This document shows, one piece after another, positions 8,887 to 17,217 of a stretch of DNA of 64,000 nucleotides; positions within the stretch are counted from its first letter, which is position 1, and each line of letters begins with the position of its first letter. Under the pieces are notes generated by a model. That model made no database searches. It was given only the letters and a program-made list of their open reading frames with translations, and was not told where the DNA came from. Made by a program: the position numbers and the translations under genes. This DNA is from Aliamphritea hakodatensis (GTDB lineage Bacteria; Pseudomonadota; Gammaproteobacteria; Pseudomonadales; Balneatricaceae): contig NZ_AP025281.1 of assembly GCF_024347195.1 (NCBI RefSeq), positions 3,844,001 through 3,908,000 of the forward strand, read 5' to 3'.

Positions 8887-9691
8887 TTCCGCTAACGGGC
8901 TGGCATTTCACCGCAGCGGCAGCGGCGATCCCGTCGTGCTGATCCACGGCGTCGGCCTGCGGGCCGAAGCCTGGTTTCAGCAGTTACCGGCACTGACCCG
9001 TGACCACGAAGTATTCGCAGTGGATATGCCAGGCCACGGTGACAGTGCCCTGCTGAACGGGACGGCTCCGAGCCTGACCGCCTATGTCGATCACATCGCC
9101 GGCTGGCTGGAAACGAACCTTTCCGGCCCGGCGATGGTTCTGGGCCATTCCATGGGGGCAATGATCGCGGTGCAGCTGGCTGCCCGCTATCCGACCCTGT
9201 GTAAAGGTGTGGTGGCGCTGAATGCGGTTTACCGGCGTTCCGATGCCGCCCGTAGCGCAGTGCAGAACCGTGCCCGGCAAATGTGGGAGCACCCTGAACA
9301 GGACCGTGTTTCCGCGCCGATTGAGCGCTGGTTTGATTTAAGTGGCGATGATCACGAAATTGCCATGGCAAACCTCTGTGCCAGCTGGCTGGAAGCCGCC
9401 CCTGCGGAAGGTTATGCCACTGCATACACAATCTTCAGTGAAGAAGACGGCCCCAGCGATGCCGAACTGGACAGCCTGACAGTTCCGGCCTGGTTCATTA
9501 CCGGTGACGGTGATCAGAACTCATCGCCAGAAATGTCCCGCCAGATGGCAGCACGCTGCCGGTTTGGTCACGCAGAAGTCATTGAAAACTCGCGGCATAT
9601 GCTGCAACTCACCCATCCCGATGCAATTAATGCGCTGCTGGAGCAATTTATTTCCTCCTGTAAACAGCCATCAGGAGTCCATCATGAGTAA
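8858..9691 (+). CDS. Alpha/beta-fold hydrolase (TgnD-like candidate)
   Basis: This 277-residue alpha/beta hydrolase has the oxyanion segment LIHGVG (28-33), nucleophile elbow GHSMG with Ser98, a late acidic turn in FITGDGDQNSS and the catalytic His in NSRHMLQL. No signal peptide is present, so it is cytoplasmic. It overlaps the DUF1185 gene (29 bp) and the flavin reductase (8 bp), indicating strict co-expression. In the trigonelline pathway of Acinetobacter baylyi (Perchat et al., TgnD) an alpha/beta hydrolase cleaves an N-methylformamido-methylene-succinate to release succinate semialdehyde, methylamine and formate. By context this is the corresponding candidate, though generic ester or lactone hydrolysis cannot be excluded. 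Confidence 0.85.
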   Translation: MTLKTLQRSDSANGLAFHRSGSGDPVVLIHGVGLRAEAWFQQLPALTRDHEVFAVDMPGHGDSALLNGTAPSLTAYVDHIAGWLETNLSGPAMVLGHSMGAMIAVQLAARYPTLCKGVVALNAVYRRSDAARSAVQNRARQMWEHPEQDRVSAPIERWFDLSGDDHEIAMANLCASWLEAAPAEGYATAYTIFSEEDGPSDAELDSLTVPAWFITGDGDQNSSPEMSRQMAARCRFGHAEVIENSRHMLQLTHPDAINALLEQFISSCKQPSGVHHE

Positions 9692-10592
9692 TTTTGATCC
9701 CCGCGAATTACGCAACGCTTTCGGATCCTTCATGACCGGTGTAACCGTGGTTACTGCGGTCAGCGAATCCGGTGAAAAAGTTGGCTTTACCGCTAACTCA
9801 TTTACCTCGGTATCGGTTGAACCGTCGCTGTTACTGGTGTGCCCGGGTAAGAACCTGTCCAGTTTTGAGATCTTCAACAGCTGCAAGCACTTTGCCATTA
9901 ATATTCTGGCGGAAGACCAGCAGCAAATCTCCAATACTTTCGCCAGCTCAAAAGGTGACCGCTTCGCCGAGATCGACTGGCACGCTGATGAACATGGCAG
10001 CCCGCTGATCGATAACGCCGTCGCGCACTTCAGCTGCAGTACCTTTAACCGCATTGACGCCGGCGATCACATTATCCTGATCGGCGAGATCAGTGCTTTC
10101 ACATCCAACGATAAGCTGGGTCTGGGTTACGCCAAAGGCGGTTACTTCAGCCTGGGCATGGAACACCGCGCCGAACAGCTGAGCAAACATCAGGGCAGCA
10201 TTGTCGGTGCCATCGTGGAACATGAAGATACCGTCCTCCTGAGCCGCACCAGCCAGGGTTACACCCTGCCGCAGGTGGCTGCCGATGTACAGAAAGGCTC
10301 GGTTGAGTCAGTCCGCGAGTATCTTAAGAGCAACGGTCTGAACTGTGAACTGGGGGCGGTTTACTCAATTTACGAGAACCTTGAAGCCAGCCAGAACACC
10401 TGTTTCTACCGGGCCAGCAGCGAACAGGCTGACAAAACCCGGCTGGGTGAATACATCGAAGTCAGCAAGCTGGCGGAGCTGGATTATGTCTCTGCAGATA
10501 TCGCCAGTGTCATGACCCGCTATGCTGATGAAAAGCAGCACGGCGTATTCCGGCTCTACGTCGGCGATCAGCAACACGGCAACATTCACTAG
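9684..10592 (+). CDS. Flavin reductase component fused to a degenerate Nudix-like domain (TgnA-like candidate)
   Basis: This 302-residue protein begins at the ATG overlapping the hydrolase stop (CAGGAG 8 nt upstream); a longer open frame from 9504 is an overlap artefact. Residues about 1-160 are a flavin-reductase domain (FGSFMTGVTVVTA, FTANSFTSVS, FAINIL, GDHIILIGEI, and a GGYF end) that would deliver reduced flavin to the adjacent monooxygenase. Residues about 170-290 look Nudix-like (GAIVEHEDTVLLSR, LPQVAADV, SVESVREYLKSNGL), but the catalytic glutamates of the Nudix box are absent, suggesting a binding or regulatory domain. Typical stand-alone reductases are about 160-190 residues, so the extension is notable. 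Confidence 0.87.
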   Translation: MSNFDPRELRNAFGSFMTGVTVVTAVSESGEKVGFTANSFTSVSVEPSLLLVCPGKNLSSFEIFNSCKHFAINILAEDQQQISNTFASSKGDRFAEIDWHADEHGSPLIDNAVAHFSCSTFNRIDAGDHIILIGEISAFTSNDKLGLGYAKGGYFSLGMEHRAEQLSKHQGSIVGAIVEHEDTVLLSRTSQGYTLPQVAADVQKGSVESVREYLKSNGLNCELGAVYSIYENLEASQNTCFYRASSEQADKTRLGEYIEVSKLAELDYVSADIASVMTRYADEKQHGVFRLYVGDQQHGNIH

Positions 10593-10606
10593 CAAGGAGC
10601 CACAGG

Positions 10607-11641
10607 ATGAAATTTTCACTTTTCTCCCATATGGAGCGCACTGACGAAAGTCAGTCTCAGCAGCAACTGTATGATGAATTTCTGTCTTTATGTGAAATGG
10701 CGGATCAGGGTGGCATGACCACCATCTGGACCGGCGAGCACCACGGCATGAACTTCACCATTGCGCCGAACCCGTTCCTGAATCTGGTTGACCTTGCTCA
10801 CCGTACCAAGAATGTCCGTCTGGGCACCGGCACAGTGGTTGCACCGTTCTGGAACCCGATCAAGCTGGCCGGTGAAGCCGCCATGACGGATATTCTGACC
10901 GACGGCCGTCTGGAGCTGGGCATTGCCCGTGGCGCTTACTCATTCGAGTATGAGCGTATGGTCGACGGCGGTATTGATGCCTGGGCCGCCGGCGAGCGCT
11001 TGCGGGAAATCATCCCTGCGATTCGCGGCCTGTGGGCCGGCGACCACAGCCATGAAGGCAAGCACTACAGCTTCCCGAAGACCACCTCGGCTCCCAAGCC
11101 AACCACCGAACAGGGCCCGCCGGTCTGGGTCGCTGCCCGTGACATTAACAGCCACGAATTTGCCGTCGAAAACGACTGCAACGTGCAGGTCACACCCTTA
11201 TGGCAGGGGCTGGAAGAAGTTGAAGGCCTGATGGAAAAATTCAACTCCGCCTGTGCCACCTATGATAAGCGCCCGAAGATCATGATTCTGCAGCACGCTT
11301 ACATTGGCAAGACAGAAGACGAACTGGCCCGTGCTGCGGCGAAACTCAATGAGTTTTACTGCTACTTCGGCGCCTGGTTTAAAAACGAACGGCCAATTAA
11401 TCAGGGGCTGATTCAGCAACTGACCCCGGAAGACATTGCCGCTCATCCGTTCTACTCTGCGGAACAGATCCGTAAAGACCTGATGATAGGTACGTCCCAG
11501 CAGGTTATTGACCGGCTTAAGCACTATGAAGATCTGGGCTACGATGAGTTTTCATACTGGTCCGATTCCGGCATGACCCGGGAAGAAAAAGAAACCTCCC
11601 TGGCCCGCTTCATTGATGAAGTCATGCCGGCGTTCAACTGA
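10607..11641 (+). CDS. LLM-class (luciferase-like) flavin-dependent monooxygenase (TgnB-like candidate)
   Basis: This 344-residue bacterial-luciferase-like TIM barrel has an N-terminal MKFSLFSHMER, EMADQGGMTTIWTGEHH (residues about 30-46), a conserved RLGTGTVVAPFWNPIKLAGEAA, and LTDGRLELGIARG, which are LLM-family core motifs. It uses reduced FMN and O2 supplied by a separate reductase, here encoded immediately upstream (14-bp gap), and has a strong Shine-Dalgarno (AAGGAG). In A. baylyi the two-component TgnAB pair opens the pyridinium ring of trigonelline; the gene order around this enzyme fits that model. Other two-component LLM oxygenases (alkanesulfonate, nitrilotriacetate, Rut) share the fold, so the substrate is an inference. 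Confidence 0.9.
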   Translation: MKFSLFSHMERTDESQSQQQLYDEFLSLCEMADQGGMTTIWTGEHHGMNFTIAPNPFLNLVDLAHRTKNVRLGTGTVVAPFWNPIKLAGEAAMTDILTDGRLELGIARGAYSFEYERMVDGGIDAWAAGERLREIIPAIRGLWAGDHSHEGKHYSFPKTTSAPKPTTEQGPPVWVAARDINSHEFAVENDCNVQVTPLWQGLEEVEGLMEKFNSACATYDKRPKIMILQHAYIGKTEDELARAAAKLNEFYCYFGAWFKNERPINQGLIQQLTPEDIAAHPFYSAEQIRKDLMIGTSQQVIDRLKHYEDLGYDEFSYWSDSGMTREEKETSLARFIDEVMPAFN

Positions 11642-11655
11642 TTAAGGAGTCTTAC

Positions 11656-13140
11656 ATGACGAACCAACCTCACTACCAACTGTTCATTGACGGCCAGTGG
11701 CGCGAAGGCTCCGACGCTCAGGTTATGCACAGTACTAACCCGGCGACCGGTGAGCACTGGGCAAGCTTTGCCTGCGCCTCCCCTGCCGACGTGGATGCAA
11801 CCGTAAAAGCCGCCCGCCGTAACCTTAACGAAGGGCCATGGTCTGAACTGAATGCCACCGCCCGCGGTGCCCTGCTGTACAAACTGGCAGACCTGATCGA
11901 AGCCAACGCTGAGAAAATCGGCGCGGTGGAAACCACCGACAGCGGCAAGCTGGCGAAAGAAACCGTCATGCAGACCGGTTATGTGGCTAACTACTACCGC
12001 TATTACGCGGGTCTGGCAGACAAAGTTGAAGGCAACACCCTGCCCATCGACAAGCCGGATATGCACGTATACACCACCCCTGAGCCAATCGGTGTGGTCG
12101 CAGCAGTAGTGCCGTGGAATGCCCAGATGTTCCTCACCGCCACCAAGCTTGGCCCGGCACTGGCTGCTGGCTGTACCGTGATTCTGAAAGCCTCTGAACT
12201 GGCCCCTGCGCCCATGTTCGAACTGGCGAAGCTGATTAAGGAAGCAGGTTTCCCGGACGGCGTTGTGTCTGTTATCACCGGTGATGCACAGAACTGTGCC
12301 ATCCCGCTGACCTCCCATCCGGATATTGACCGTCTGGCATTTACCGGTGGCCCGGAAACAGCCAAGCACGTGATCCGTAATACCGCAGAAAACTTTGCAG
12401 TTACGTCACTGGAACTGGGCGGTAAGTCACCGATCATCGTCTTTGAAGATGCCGACCTGGAAAGTGCTGCTAACGGCCTGATCGCCGGTAACTTCGGTGC
12501 TTCCGGTCAGTCCTGTGTGGCCGGTTCCCGGGCATTTATTCAGCGCTCGGTATACGACGAAGTAGTGGCTAAAGTGGCTGAAAAAGCCGGCCATATCGTG
12601 ATCGGTAACCCACTGGAAGATGCTACCCATATCGGTCCGCTGTGCACCATGGCTCAGATCGAGAACATTGAGCGTACGCTGGCGAAATCTGTTGAACAGG
12701 GTGCCACCATCCGTTTCGGCGGTGAACGTGCCGCGGACTGCGGTTCCCAGCATTACTTCAAGCCAACCATGGTTGAATGCCCGAATACTGACATCGCCAC
12801 CCTGACCACTGAAATGTTCGGTCCGGTGATGTCTGTGGTGGTATTTGATACCGAAGAAGAAGCTATCGCCATGGCCAATGACAGCGTCTACGGCCTTGGC
12901 TCCGGCATTTTCACCCAGAACCTGGCGCGGGCGCACCGGGTATCCGGCAAGATTCAGTCCGGCATCTGCTGGGTGAATACCTATCGCGCCATTTCTCCGA
13001 TTGCCCCGTTCGGTGGCATTAATCAGTCGGGCTATGGCCGTGAAGCAGGTATCCAGGGAATTTTTGACTACATCCGTACCAAAACCACCTGGATCAACAT
13101 TTCAAGCGAACCCATGAGTAATCCTTTTGTGATGCGCTAG
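11656..13140 (+). CDS. Aldehyde dehydrogenase (TgnC-like candidate)
   Basis: This 494-residue NAD-dependent aldehyde dehydrogenase contains the acid Glu254 in LELGGKSP and nucleophile Cys287 in GASGQSCVAG; VVPWNAQMF and the Rossmann FTGGPETAKHV are intact. It starts 14 bp after the monooxygenase with AAGGAG in front. Its sequence is clearly different from the GabD-type enzyme at 5.4 kb, so the cluster has two distinct ALDH steps. In the trigonelline model it would oxidise the ring-opened semialdehyde or hydroxylactone before hydrolysis. It is probably the last enzyme gene of the operon before the transporter. Confidence 0.92.
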   Translation: MTNQPHYQLFIDGQWREGSDAQVMHSTNPATGEHWASFACASPADVDATVKAARRNLNEGPWSELNATARGALLYKLADLIEANAEKIGAVETTDSGKLAKETVMQTGYVANYYRYYAGLADKVEGNTLPIDKPDMHVYTTPEPIGVVAAVVPWNAQMFLTATKLGPALAAGCTVILKASELAPAPMFELAKLIKEAGFPDGVVSVITGDAQNCAIPLTSHPDIDRLAFTGGPETAKHVIRNTAENFAVTSLELGGKSPIIVFEDADLESAANGLIAGNFGASGQSCVAGSRAFIQRSVYDEVVAKVAEKAGHIVIGNPLEDATHIGPLCTMAQIENIERTLAKSVEQGATIRFGGERAADCGSQHYFKPTMVECPNTDIATLTTEMFGPVMSVVVFDTEEEAIAMANDSVYGLGSGIFTQNLARAHRVSGKIQSGICWVNTYRAISPIAPFGGINQSGYGREAGIQGIFDYIRTKTTWINISSEPMSNPFVMR

Positions 13141-13154
13141 GTAAGCTGAACGAA

Positions 13155-13174
13155 GCCGCACCGGCCGGTGCGGC
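13155..13174. repeat. Perfect 20-bp palindrome between aldehyde dehydrogenase and transporter genes
   Basis: The two 10-bp arms GCCGCACCGG and CCGGTGCGGC abut with no loop in the 97-bp gap. There is no U-run after it, so it is more likely an mRNA-stability or attenuation structure that sets transporter expression below that of the enzymes than a full terminator. Confidence 0.6.
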
Positions 13175-13237
13175 ATATCCATAAACCAACGAGTCTTCCT
13201 CCTGCAATTTTGCCGGGGGCAGTAGGTTTTCGCACTT

Positions 13238-14899
13238 ATGAAAATAAAAAACGCAATAACAGACCTCAATATCCCCACCTCTGAAGGTGGTTTCTATGCT
13301 GGTTTCAACCAGTTTGTCACCCTGGGCGCCAAGATCCTGGTTGTCCTGCTGGTGATCTGGGCGGCGATGGATCCGGAAGGTGCCGGTAGCCTGCTCAGTT
13401 CACTGCAGAGCTGGTCTTTCGCTAATCTGGGTGCCTGGTACATCTACGTCATGGGCTTTTTTGTCGTTGCCTGTCTGTTCCTGGCGATTATGCCGGGCAT
13501 CGGTAATGCCAAACTGGGCAAGGCGGATGACAAACCGGAGTTTTCTTACTTTTCCTGGGTTTCCATGATGTTCGGTGCCGGTATCGGTATCGGCATGATG
13601 ACCTTCGCCACCGCAGAACCCCTGTACCACTTTGCCAATAACCCGGACACCATTCTGGGCCAGGCAACCGCAAACAGTGCCGACAACGTCGTGCCATCCA
13701 TGAAGTGGGCATTCTTCCACTGGGGCCTGAGCGCCTGGGGCTGCTATGCCATCATCGGTGTCAGCCTGGCATTCTTCAGCTATAACCGTGGCCTGCCGCT
13801 GACCATCCGTTCAGCACTGACGCCGTTATTCGGCCGTGCCCTGGAAGGTACACTGGGTCATCTGGTGGATATCGCTGCCGTACTGGCCACCGTACTGGGT
13901 GTTGCGGTTACCGTAGGTTTTGGTGTCAGCCAGTATGCCTCCGGCATCTACGAAGTTTTCGGCTTCGAGTGGCTGATCAATGATGATAATTCACCGTCTA
14001 CCGCGGGTATGCTGTTTGCCCTGATGATTGTCATGGTGCTGTCGATTGTGTCTGCCCTGTCCGGTGTCGGTAAAGGCATTAAGTGGCTGTCGAACCTCAA
14101 CATGGGTCTGTCCGGCGCACTGTTACTGTTCTTCCTGATCTTCGGCGCAACCGCGTTCGCTCTGGATGCCCTGTTCAGCGGCATGCTGGAATATCTGGCG
14201 TTTGTACCGCAGCAGCTGTTTAACTACTGGTCACCGGGCGATACTGATCCGGCCAAGAGCCTGTACTCCTGGCAGTCTGGCTGGTGGACAGTGTTCATCT
14301 GGGCATGGTGGATTGCCTTTGCACCTTTCGTGGGTCTGTTCCTGGCCCGGATCTCCAAAGGCCGTACTGTCCGTGAATTCATTCTGGGTGCGATGATTGT
14401 GCCAACCCTGGTATCTTTCGTATGGTTCGCCTTCCTGGGCGGTACTGCGATTGATCTGGAACTGAATGGTGCGGCTGCCGGCGCGATCAGCGGGGCAGGT
14501 CAGGAAGCACAGCTGTTCATGACGCTGAAGCTGATGGTATCTGAATCGGTTTATCCGATCATGACCCTGCTGATTCTGGTACTGCTGACCACCTTCCTGG
14601 TGACCTCAGCAGACTCTGCAATCCTGTGTGTAAACACCATTAACTCTGTTGGTGTGATTCCTAACAAAGGCAAAACCCACATCATTATCTGGGGCGTAAT
14701 GTTTACTGCGGTCATCGCAGTACTCATGGTTGCCGGCGGTCTGGGGGCGATTAAGTCCGCCATGATTGTCGCGGCGGTGCCGTTCTCAGTCATTATGGCG
14801 TTGATGGCCGCATCACTGATCAAAGCACTGATCCGTGATCACCTGCGGGCAAAGGCCGCTAAGGCAGAAACTGCCGGTTCTTCAGAACCGACGATCTGA
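13238..14899 (+). CDS. BCCT-family betaine/carnitine/choline transporter
   Basis: This 553-residue integral membrane protein has about twelve hydrophobic segments. It carries the glycine-rich stretch MMFGAGIGIGMMTFATAEP of helix 3 and the tryptophan-rich BCCT signature SGWWTVFIWAWWIAF followed by FVGLFLARISKGRTVREF. The C-terminal tail is short, unlike the long osmosensing tails of BetP/BetT, arguing for nutrient uptake rather than osmoprotection. It is downstream of the monooxygenase operon on the same strand. BCCT carriers take quaternary-ammonium zwitterions, which fits import of a betaine such as trigonelline as substrate of the neighbouring enzymes. Confidence 0.93.
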   Translation: MKIKNAITDLNIPTSEGGFYAGFNQFVTLGAKILVVLLVIWAAMDPEGAGSLLSSLQSWSFANLGAWYIYVMGFFVVACLFLAIMPGIGNAKLGKADDKPEFSYFSWVSMMFGAGIGIGMMTFATAEPLYHFANNPDTILGQATANSADNVVPSMKWAFFHWGLSAWGCYAIIGVSLAFFSYNRGLPLTIRSALTPLFGRALEGTLGHLVDIAAVLATVLGVAVTVGFGVSQYASGIYEVFGFEWLINDDNSPSTAGMLFALMIVMVLSIVSALSGVGKGIKWLSNLNMGLSGALLLFFLIFGATAFALDALFSGMLEYLAFVPQQLFNYWSPGDTDPAKSLYSWQSGWWTVFIWAWWIAFAPFVGLFLARISKGRTVREFILGAMIVPTLVSFVWFAFLGGTAIDLELNGAAAGAISGAGQEAQLFMTLKLMVSESVYPIMTLLILVLLTTFLVTSADSAILCVNTINSVGVIPNKGKTHIIIWGVMFTAVIAVLMVAGGLGAIKSAMIVAAVPFSVIMALMAASLIKALIRDHLRAKAAKAETAGSSEPTI

Positions 14900-14918
14900 C
14901 ACTGATACTGTCAGTCAT

Positions 14919-14946
14919 AAAAAAACCGGGGCATGCCCCGGTTTTT
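14919..14946. terminator. Bidirectional rho-independent terminator
   Basis: The palindromic stem CCGGGGCATGCCCCGG (14926-14941) is flanked by seven A on the left and five T on the right. It is therefore a good intrinsic terminator in both directions, between the transporter (+) and the enolase-superfamily gene (-). Confidence 0.9.
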
Positions 14947-14962
14947 CTGTTTTAAGATCGGC

Positions 14963-16138
14963 TTATTTGATTTCAATCCGCGGTGAACGCATCACCACTT
15001 CATCGTTCAGCTCAATGCCGATACCCGGCGCTTCTGACACTTCAAAGAAACCGTTCACCGGCTGCGGGTCCTGAATACACAGCTCACGGTTCCATGACTT
15101 AATTGCATAGGTGTGGTGTTCGTGAATCAGGAAGTTCGGAATCGCCGTTTCCAGATGCAGTGAAGCCGCTGTTGCTACCGGGCCACCACAGACGTGTGCC
15201 TGAATCCGCACATCGAAGATGTCTGCGTAATCGCATACTTTCTTAGTTTCAGTGAAACCGCCACACAGACCGATATCCGGCTGCAGCACGTCCACACTCT
15301 GATCTTCCAGATACGGACGGACCTGCCAGCGGTTATACAGGCGCTCACCGCCGGCGATTGGCACAGCGACCTTATCAGCCACCTTGGCATGCAGCGAATG
15401 GTTCAGGTAGTTCACCGGTTCTTCGTAATACATGCAGCCGAATTCTTCCGCGATTTCACCCAGCTGGATGGCGGTAGTCGCCCCCGGCAGTGAGTGGCAT
15501 TCGAAGATGATATCCACTTCATCGCCCACGGCTTCACGGATCGCTGCCATCCGGGCGCGGTACAGTTTCATCTCCGCTTTAGAGATAATCTTGGTGCGCT
15601 CGTAATAAGTGTTGCCGTCCTTATCGTACATGATCGGATCAACCTTCACGGCATCGTAGCCTTCGGCCATCGCCTTCAGCGCCGCTTCCGCATACTGCTC
15701 AGGCTGTGACAGGGCTTTAAACTCGCTGTCCCAATCAAACTGCAGCTGAGAGGCATAGGTGCGCAGTTTGTCATTCACCTTACCGCCCAACAGCTGGTAC
15801 ACCGGCAGACCCAGCGCCTTGCCCTTGATGTCCCACAGAGCTGTGTCGATAGCGCTCATTGCCGCATAAACAACCGGGCCGCCGCCCAGGCCCCAGAAAG
15901 ACTCACGCAGCATCCGCGCCCAGAGTTTTTCGGTCTGGAACGGATCGTGACCGATCAGGAAGGCTTCGGCCATTTCCTTAATCATGTGCGCCGCCGCACT
16001 GTGACCCAGGTCATAGGCCAGACCCGCTTCACCCACACCGTTAATTCCTTCATCTGTATGAATACGGACAAATACCGGATTCCAGGGCGGACGTTCAGGG
16101 CAGTGAATATCAAATACTTCAACCGAAGTAACTTTCAT
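14963..16138 (-). CDS. Mandelate racemase/muconate lactonizing enzyme family (enolase superfamily)
   Basis: This 391-residue protein has an N-terminal capping domain (MKVTSVEVFDIHCPERPPW, GINGVGEAGLAYD) and a C-terminal TIM barrel. Barrel motifs seen are DAVKVDP (catalytic Lys region), metal-ligand strands IIFECHS, MYYEEPVN and PIAGGERLY, QPDIGLCGG, and AHVCGGPVATAASLH. The set fits an acid-sugar dehydratase or racemase of the MR subgroup, but the His/Lys pattern does not point to one characterised reaction. It is downstream of the class II aldolase on the same strand (85-bp gap), a pairing typical of sugar-acid breakdown: dehydration followed by retro-aldol cleavage. Confidence 0.88.
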   Translation of the reverse strand: MKVTSVEVFDIHCPERPPWNPVFVRIHTDEGINGVGEAGLAYDLGHSAAAHMIKEMAEAFLIGHDPFQTEKLWARMLRESFWGLGGGPVVYAAMSAIDTALWDIKGKALGLPVYQLLGGKVNDKLRTYASQLQFDWDSEFKALSQPEQYAEAALKAMAEGYDAVKVDPIMYDKDGNTYYERTKIISKAEMKLYRARMAAIREAVGDEVDIIFECHSLPGATTAIQLGEIAEEFGCMYYEEPVNYLNHSLHAKVADKVAVPIAGGERLYNRWQVRPYLEDQSVDVLQPDIGLCGGFTETKKVCDYADIFDVRIQAHVCGGPVATAASLHLETAIPNFLIHEHHTYAIKSWNRELCIQDPQPVNGFFEVSEAPGIGIELNDEVVMRSPRIEIK

Positions 16139-16160
16139 ATGTATCTCCGTATTTCTTAAT

Positions 16161-16183
16161 GCTGCGTTGCATACAGACGCAGC
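16161..16183. repeat. Intergenic stem-loop between aldolase and enolase-superfamily genes
   Basis: Arms GCTGCGT (16161-16167) and ACGCAGC (16177-16183) form a perfect 7-bp stem around a 9-nt loop. There is no U-run on the minus strand, so it is probably an mRNA-processing or stability element. Confidence 0.4.
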
Positions 16184-16223
16184 TTTTATAATCTATAACA
16201 GCACAGACATTTAAACGTGGGGG

Positions 16224-16991
16224 TTATTCCATGAAACCCGGATCAAGCTTATAGGCTTTGCGCAGCATCGCCGGCCAGATCTTCTGACCGCCGGTGGTAC
16301 CGGTATTCACAATTTTCGCCTGCTTATAAATATTATCCAGAATCGGTTGCGGCACTTTCACCGCTTCCTGACCGCTGGCCTGCAGCATCAGCTGAATTTC
16401 ACAGGCACGCTGCAGATCAAACATGCGCATAAAGGCATCGCCCACTGTTGAGCCAAGGGTCAGACCGCCGTGGTTCACCAGCAGCATATGGTTGGTATCC
16501 CCCAGATCGTTCTGCAAACGGGTTTTCTCATCTTCATTCACCGCCAGACCTTCGTAACCGTGATACGACAGCGACGACAGTGAGAACATAGAATACTGGC
16601 TGTACGGCAGCAAGCCTTCCTTCTGGGTAGCCACGGCAATGGTGGCCGGGGTGTGCAGGTGCATCACGCAGTGGGCATCTTCACGCACCGCATGTACGGC
16701 ACTGTGAATGGTAAAGCCGGCCGGGTTAATTTCGTAGGGCGTGTCATCCAGAATGTTACCGTCCAGATCCACCTTCACCAGATTGGAAGCGGTCACCTCA
16801 TCAAAGGCCAGACCAAAGGCATTCACCAGATACTGATCCGTCCCTTCCAGACGGGCAGAAAGATGTGTGTAGATGATATCGTCCCAGCCCAGATCCGCCA
16901 CCAGACGGTAGCAGGCCGCCAGATCTACCCGCAACTGCCATTCCTGTTCCGAGACTTTTCCTTTCAAACTGATTTTCGGCAAATCAAACAC
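16224..16991 (-). CDS. Class II aldolase/adducin family protein
   Basis: This 255-residue protein has the class II aldolase/adducin fold. Zn-ligand segments are CVMHLHTPATIAVATQ (the HxH pair) and NHGGLTLGSTVGDAF (the third His); an N-terminal YTHLSARLEG and AFGLAFDEVTASN match the family's substrate loop. Members act as L-fuculose-phosphate aldolases, ribulose-phosphate epimerases or decarboxylating enzymes in sugar-acid and aromatic breakdown. It is probably the first gene of a two-gene unit with the enolase-superfamily enzyme. The substrate is not determinable from sequence. Confidence 0.88.
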   Translation of the reverse strand: MFDLPKISLKGKVSEQEWQLRVDLAACYRLVADLGWDDIIYTHLSARLEGTDQYLVNAFGLAFDEVTASNLVKVDLDGNILDDTPYEINPAGFTIHSAVHAVREDAHCVMHLHTPATIAVATQKEGLLPYSQYSMFSLSSLSYHGYEGLAVNEDEKTRLQNDLGDTNHMLLVNHGGLTLGSTVGDAFMRMFDLQRACEIQLMLQASGQEAVKVPQPILDNIYKQAKIVNTGTTGGQKIWPAMLRKAYKLDPGFME

Positions 16992-17190
16992 TGCGCTGCT
17001 CCGTACACTTAAGACAATATTGGCAACGATTTTACGTGAAATGACACCGTCTAACCATGCTGCAAATCAGTTCTGCATGTTGCACCGGACAAACCGGCCG
17101 GAATATCAGTTGCGAACGCAAATAAATCCCCGCGGGCCTCTTACTTGTTAGCCTCAGGACGGCTACACTATGGCTCCTTAGCGTTATTCA

Positions 17191-17196
17191 TATAAT
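17191..17196 (+). promoter_or_regulatory. Probable -10 element of the aroG-II promoter
   Basis: A consensus TATAAT lies 25 bp before the start codon of the DAHP synthase gene in the 226-bp divergent interval. No clear TTGACA-like -35 is found at 17 bp, so recognition may depend on an activator or other contacts. Confidence 0.45.
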
Positions 17197-17217
17197 ATGG
17201 CCATATCGAGTTAAACA

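Noticed and set aside
8287..13140. Rut pyrimidine-degradation operon
   Set aside because: The LLM oxygenase and flavin reductase are shared in type, but RutB amidohydrolase, RutC and a UraA-type permease are absent, while two aldehyde dehydrogenases and a BCCT carrier are present.
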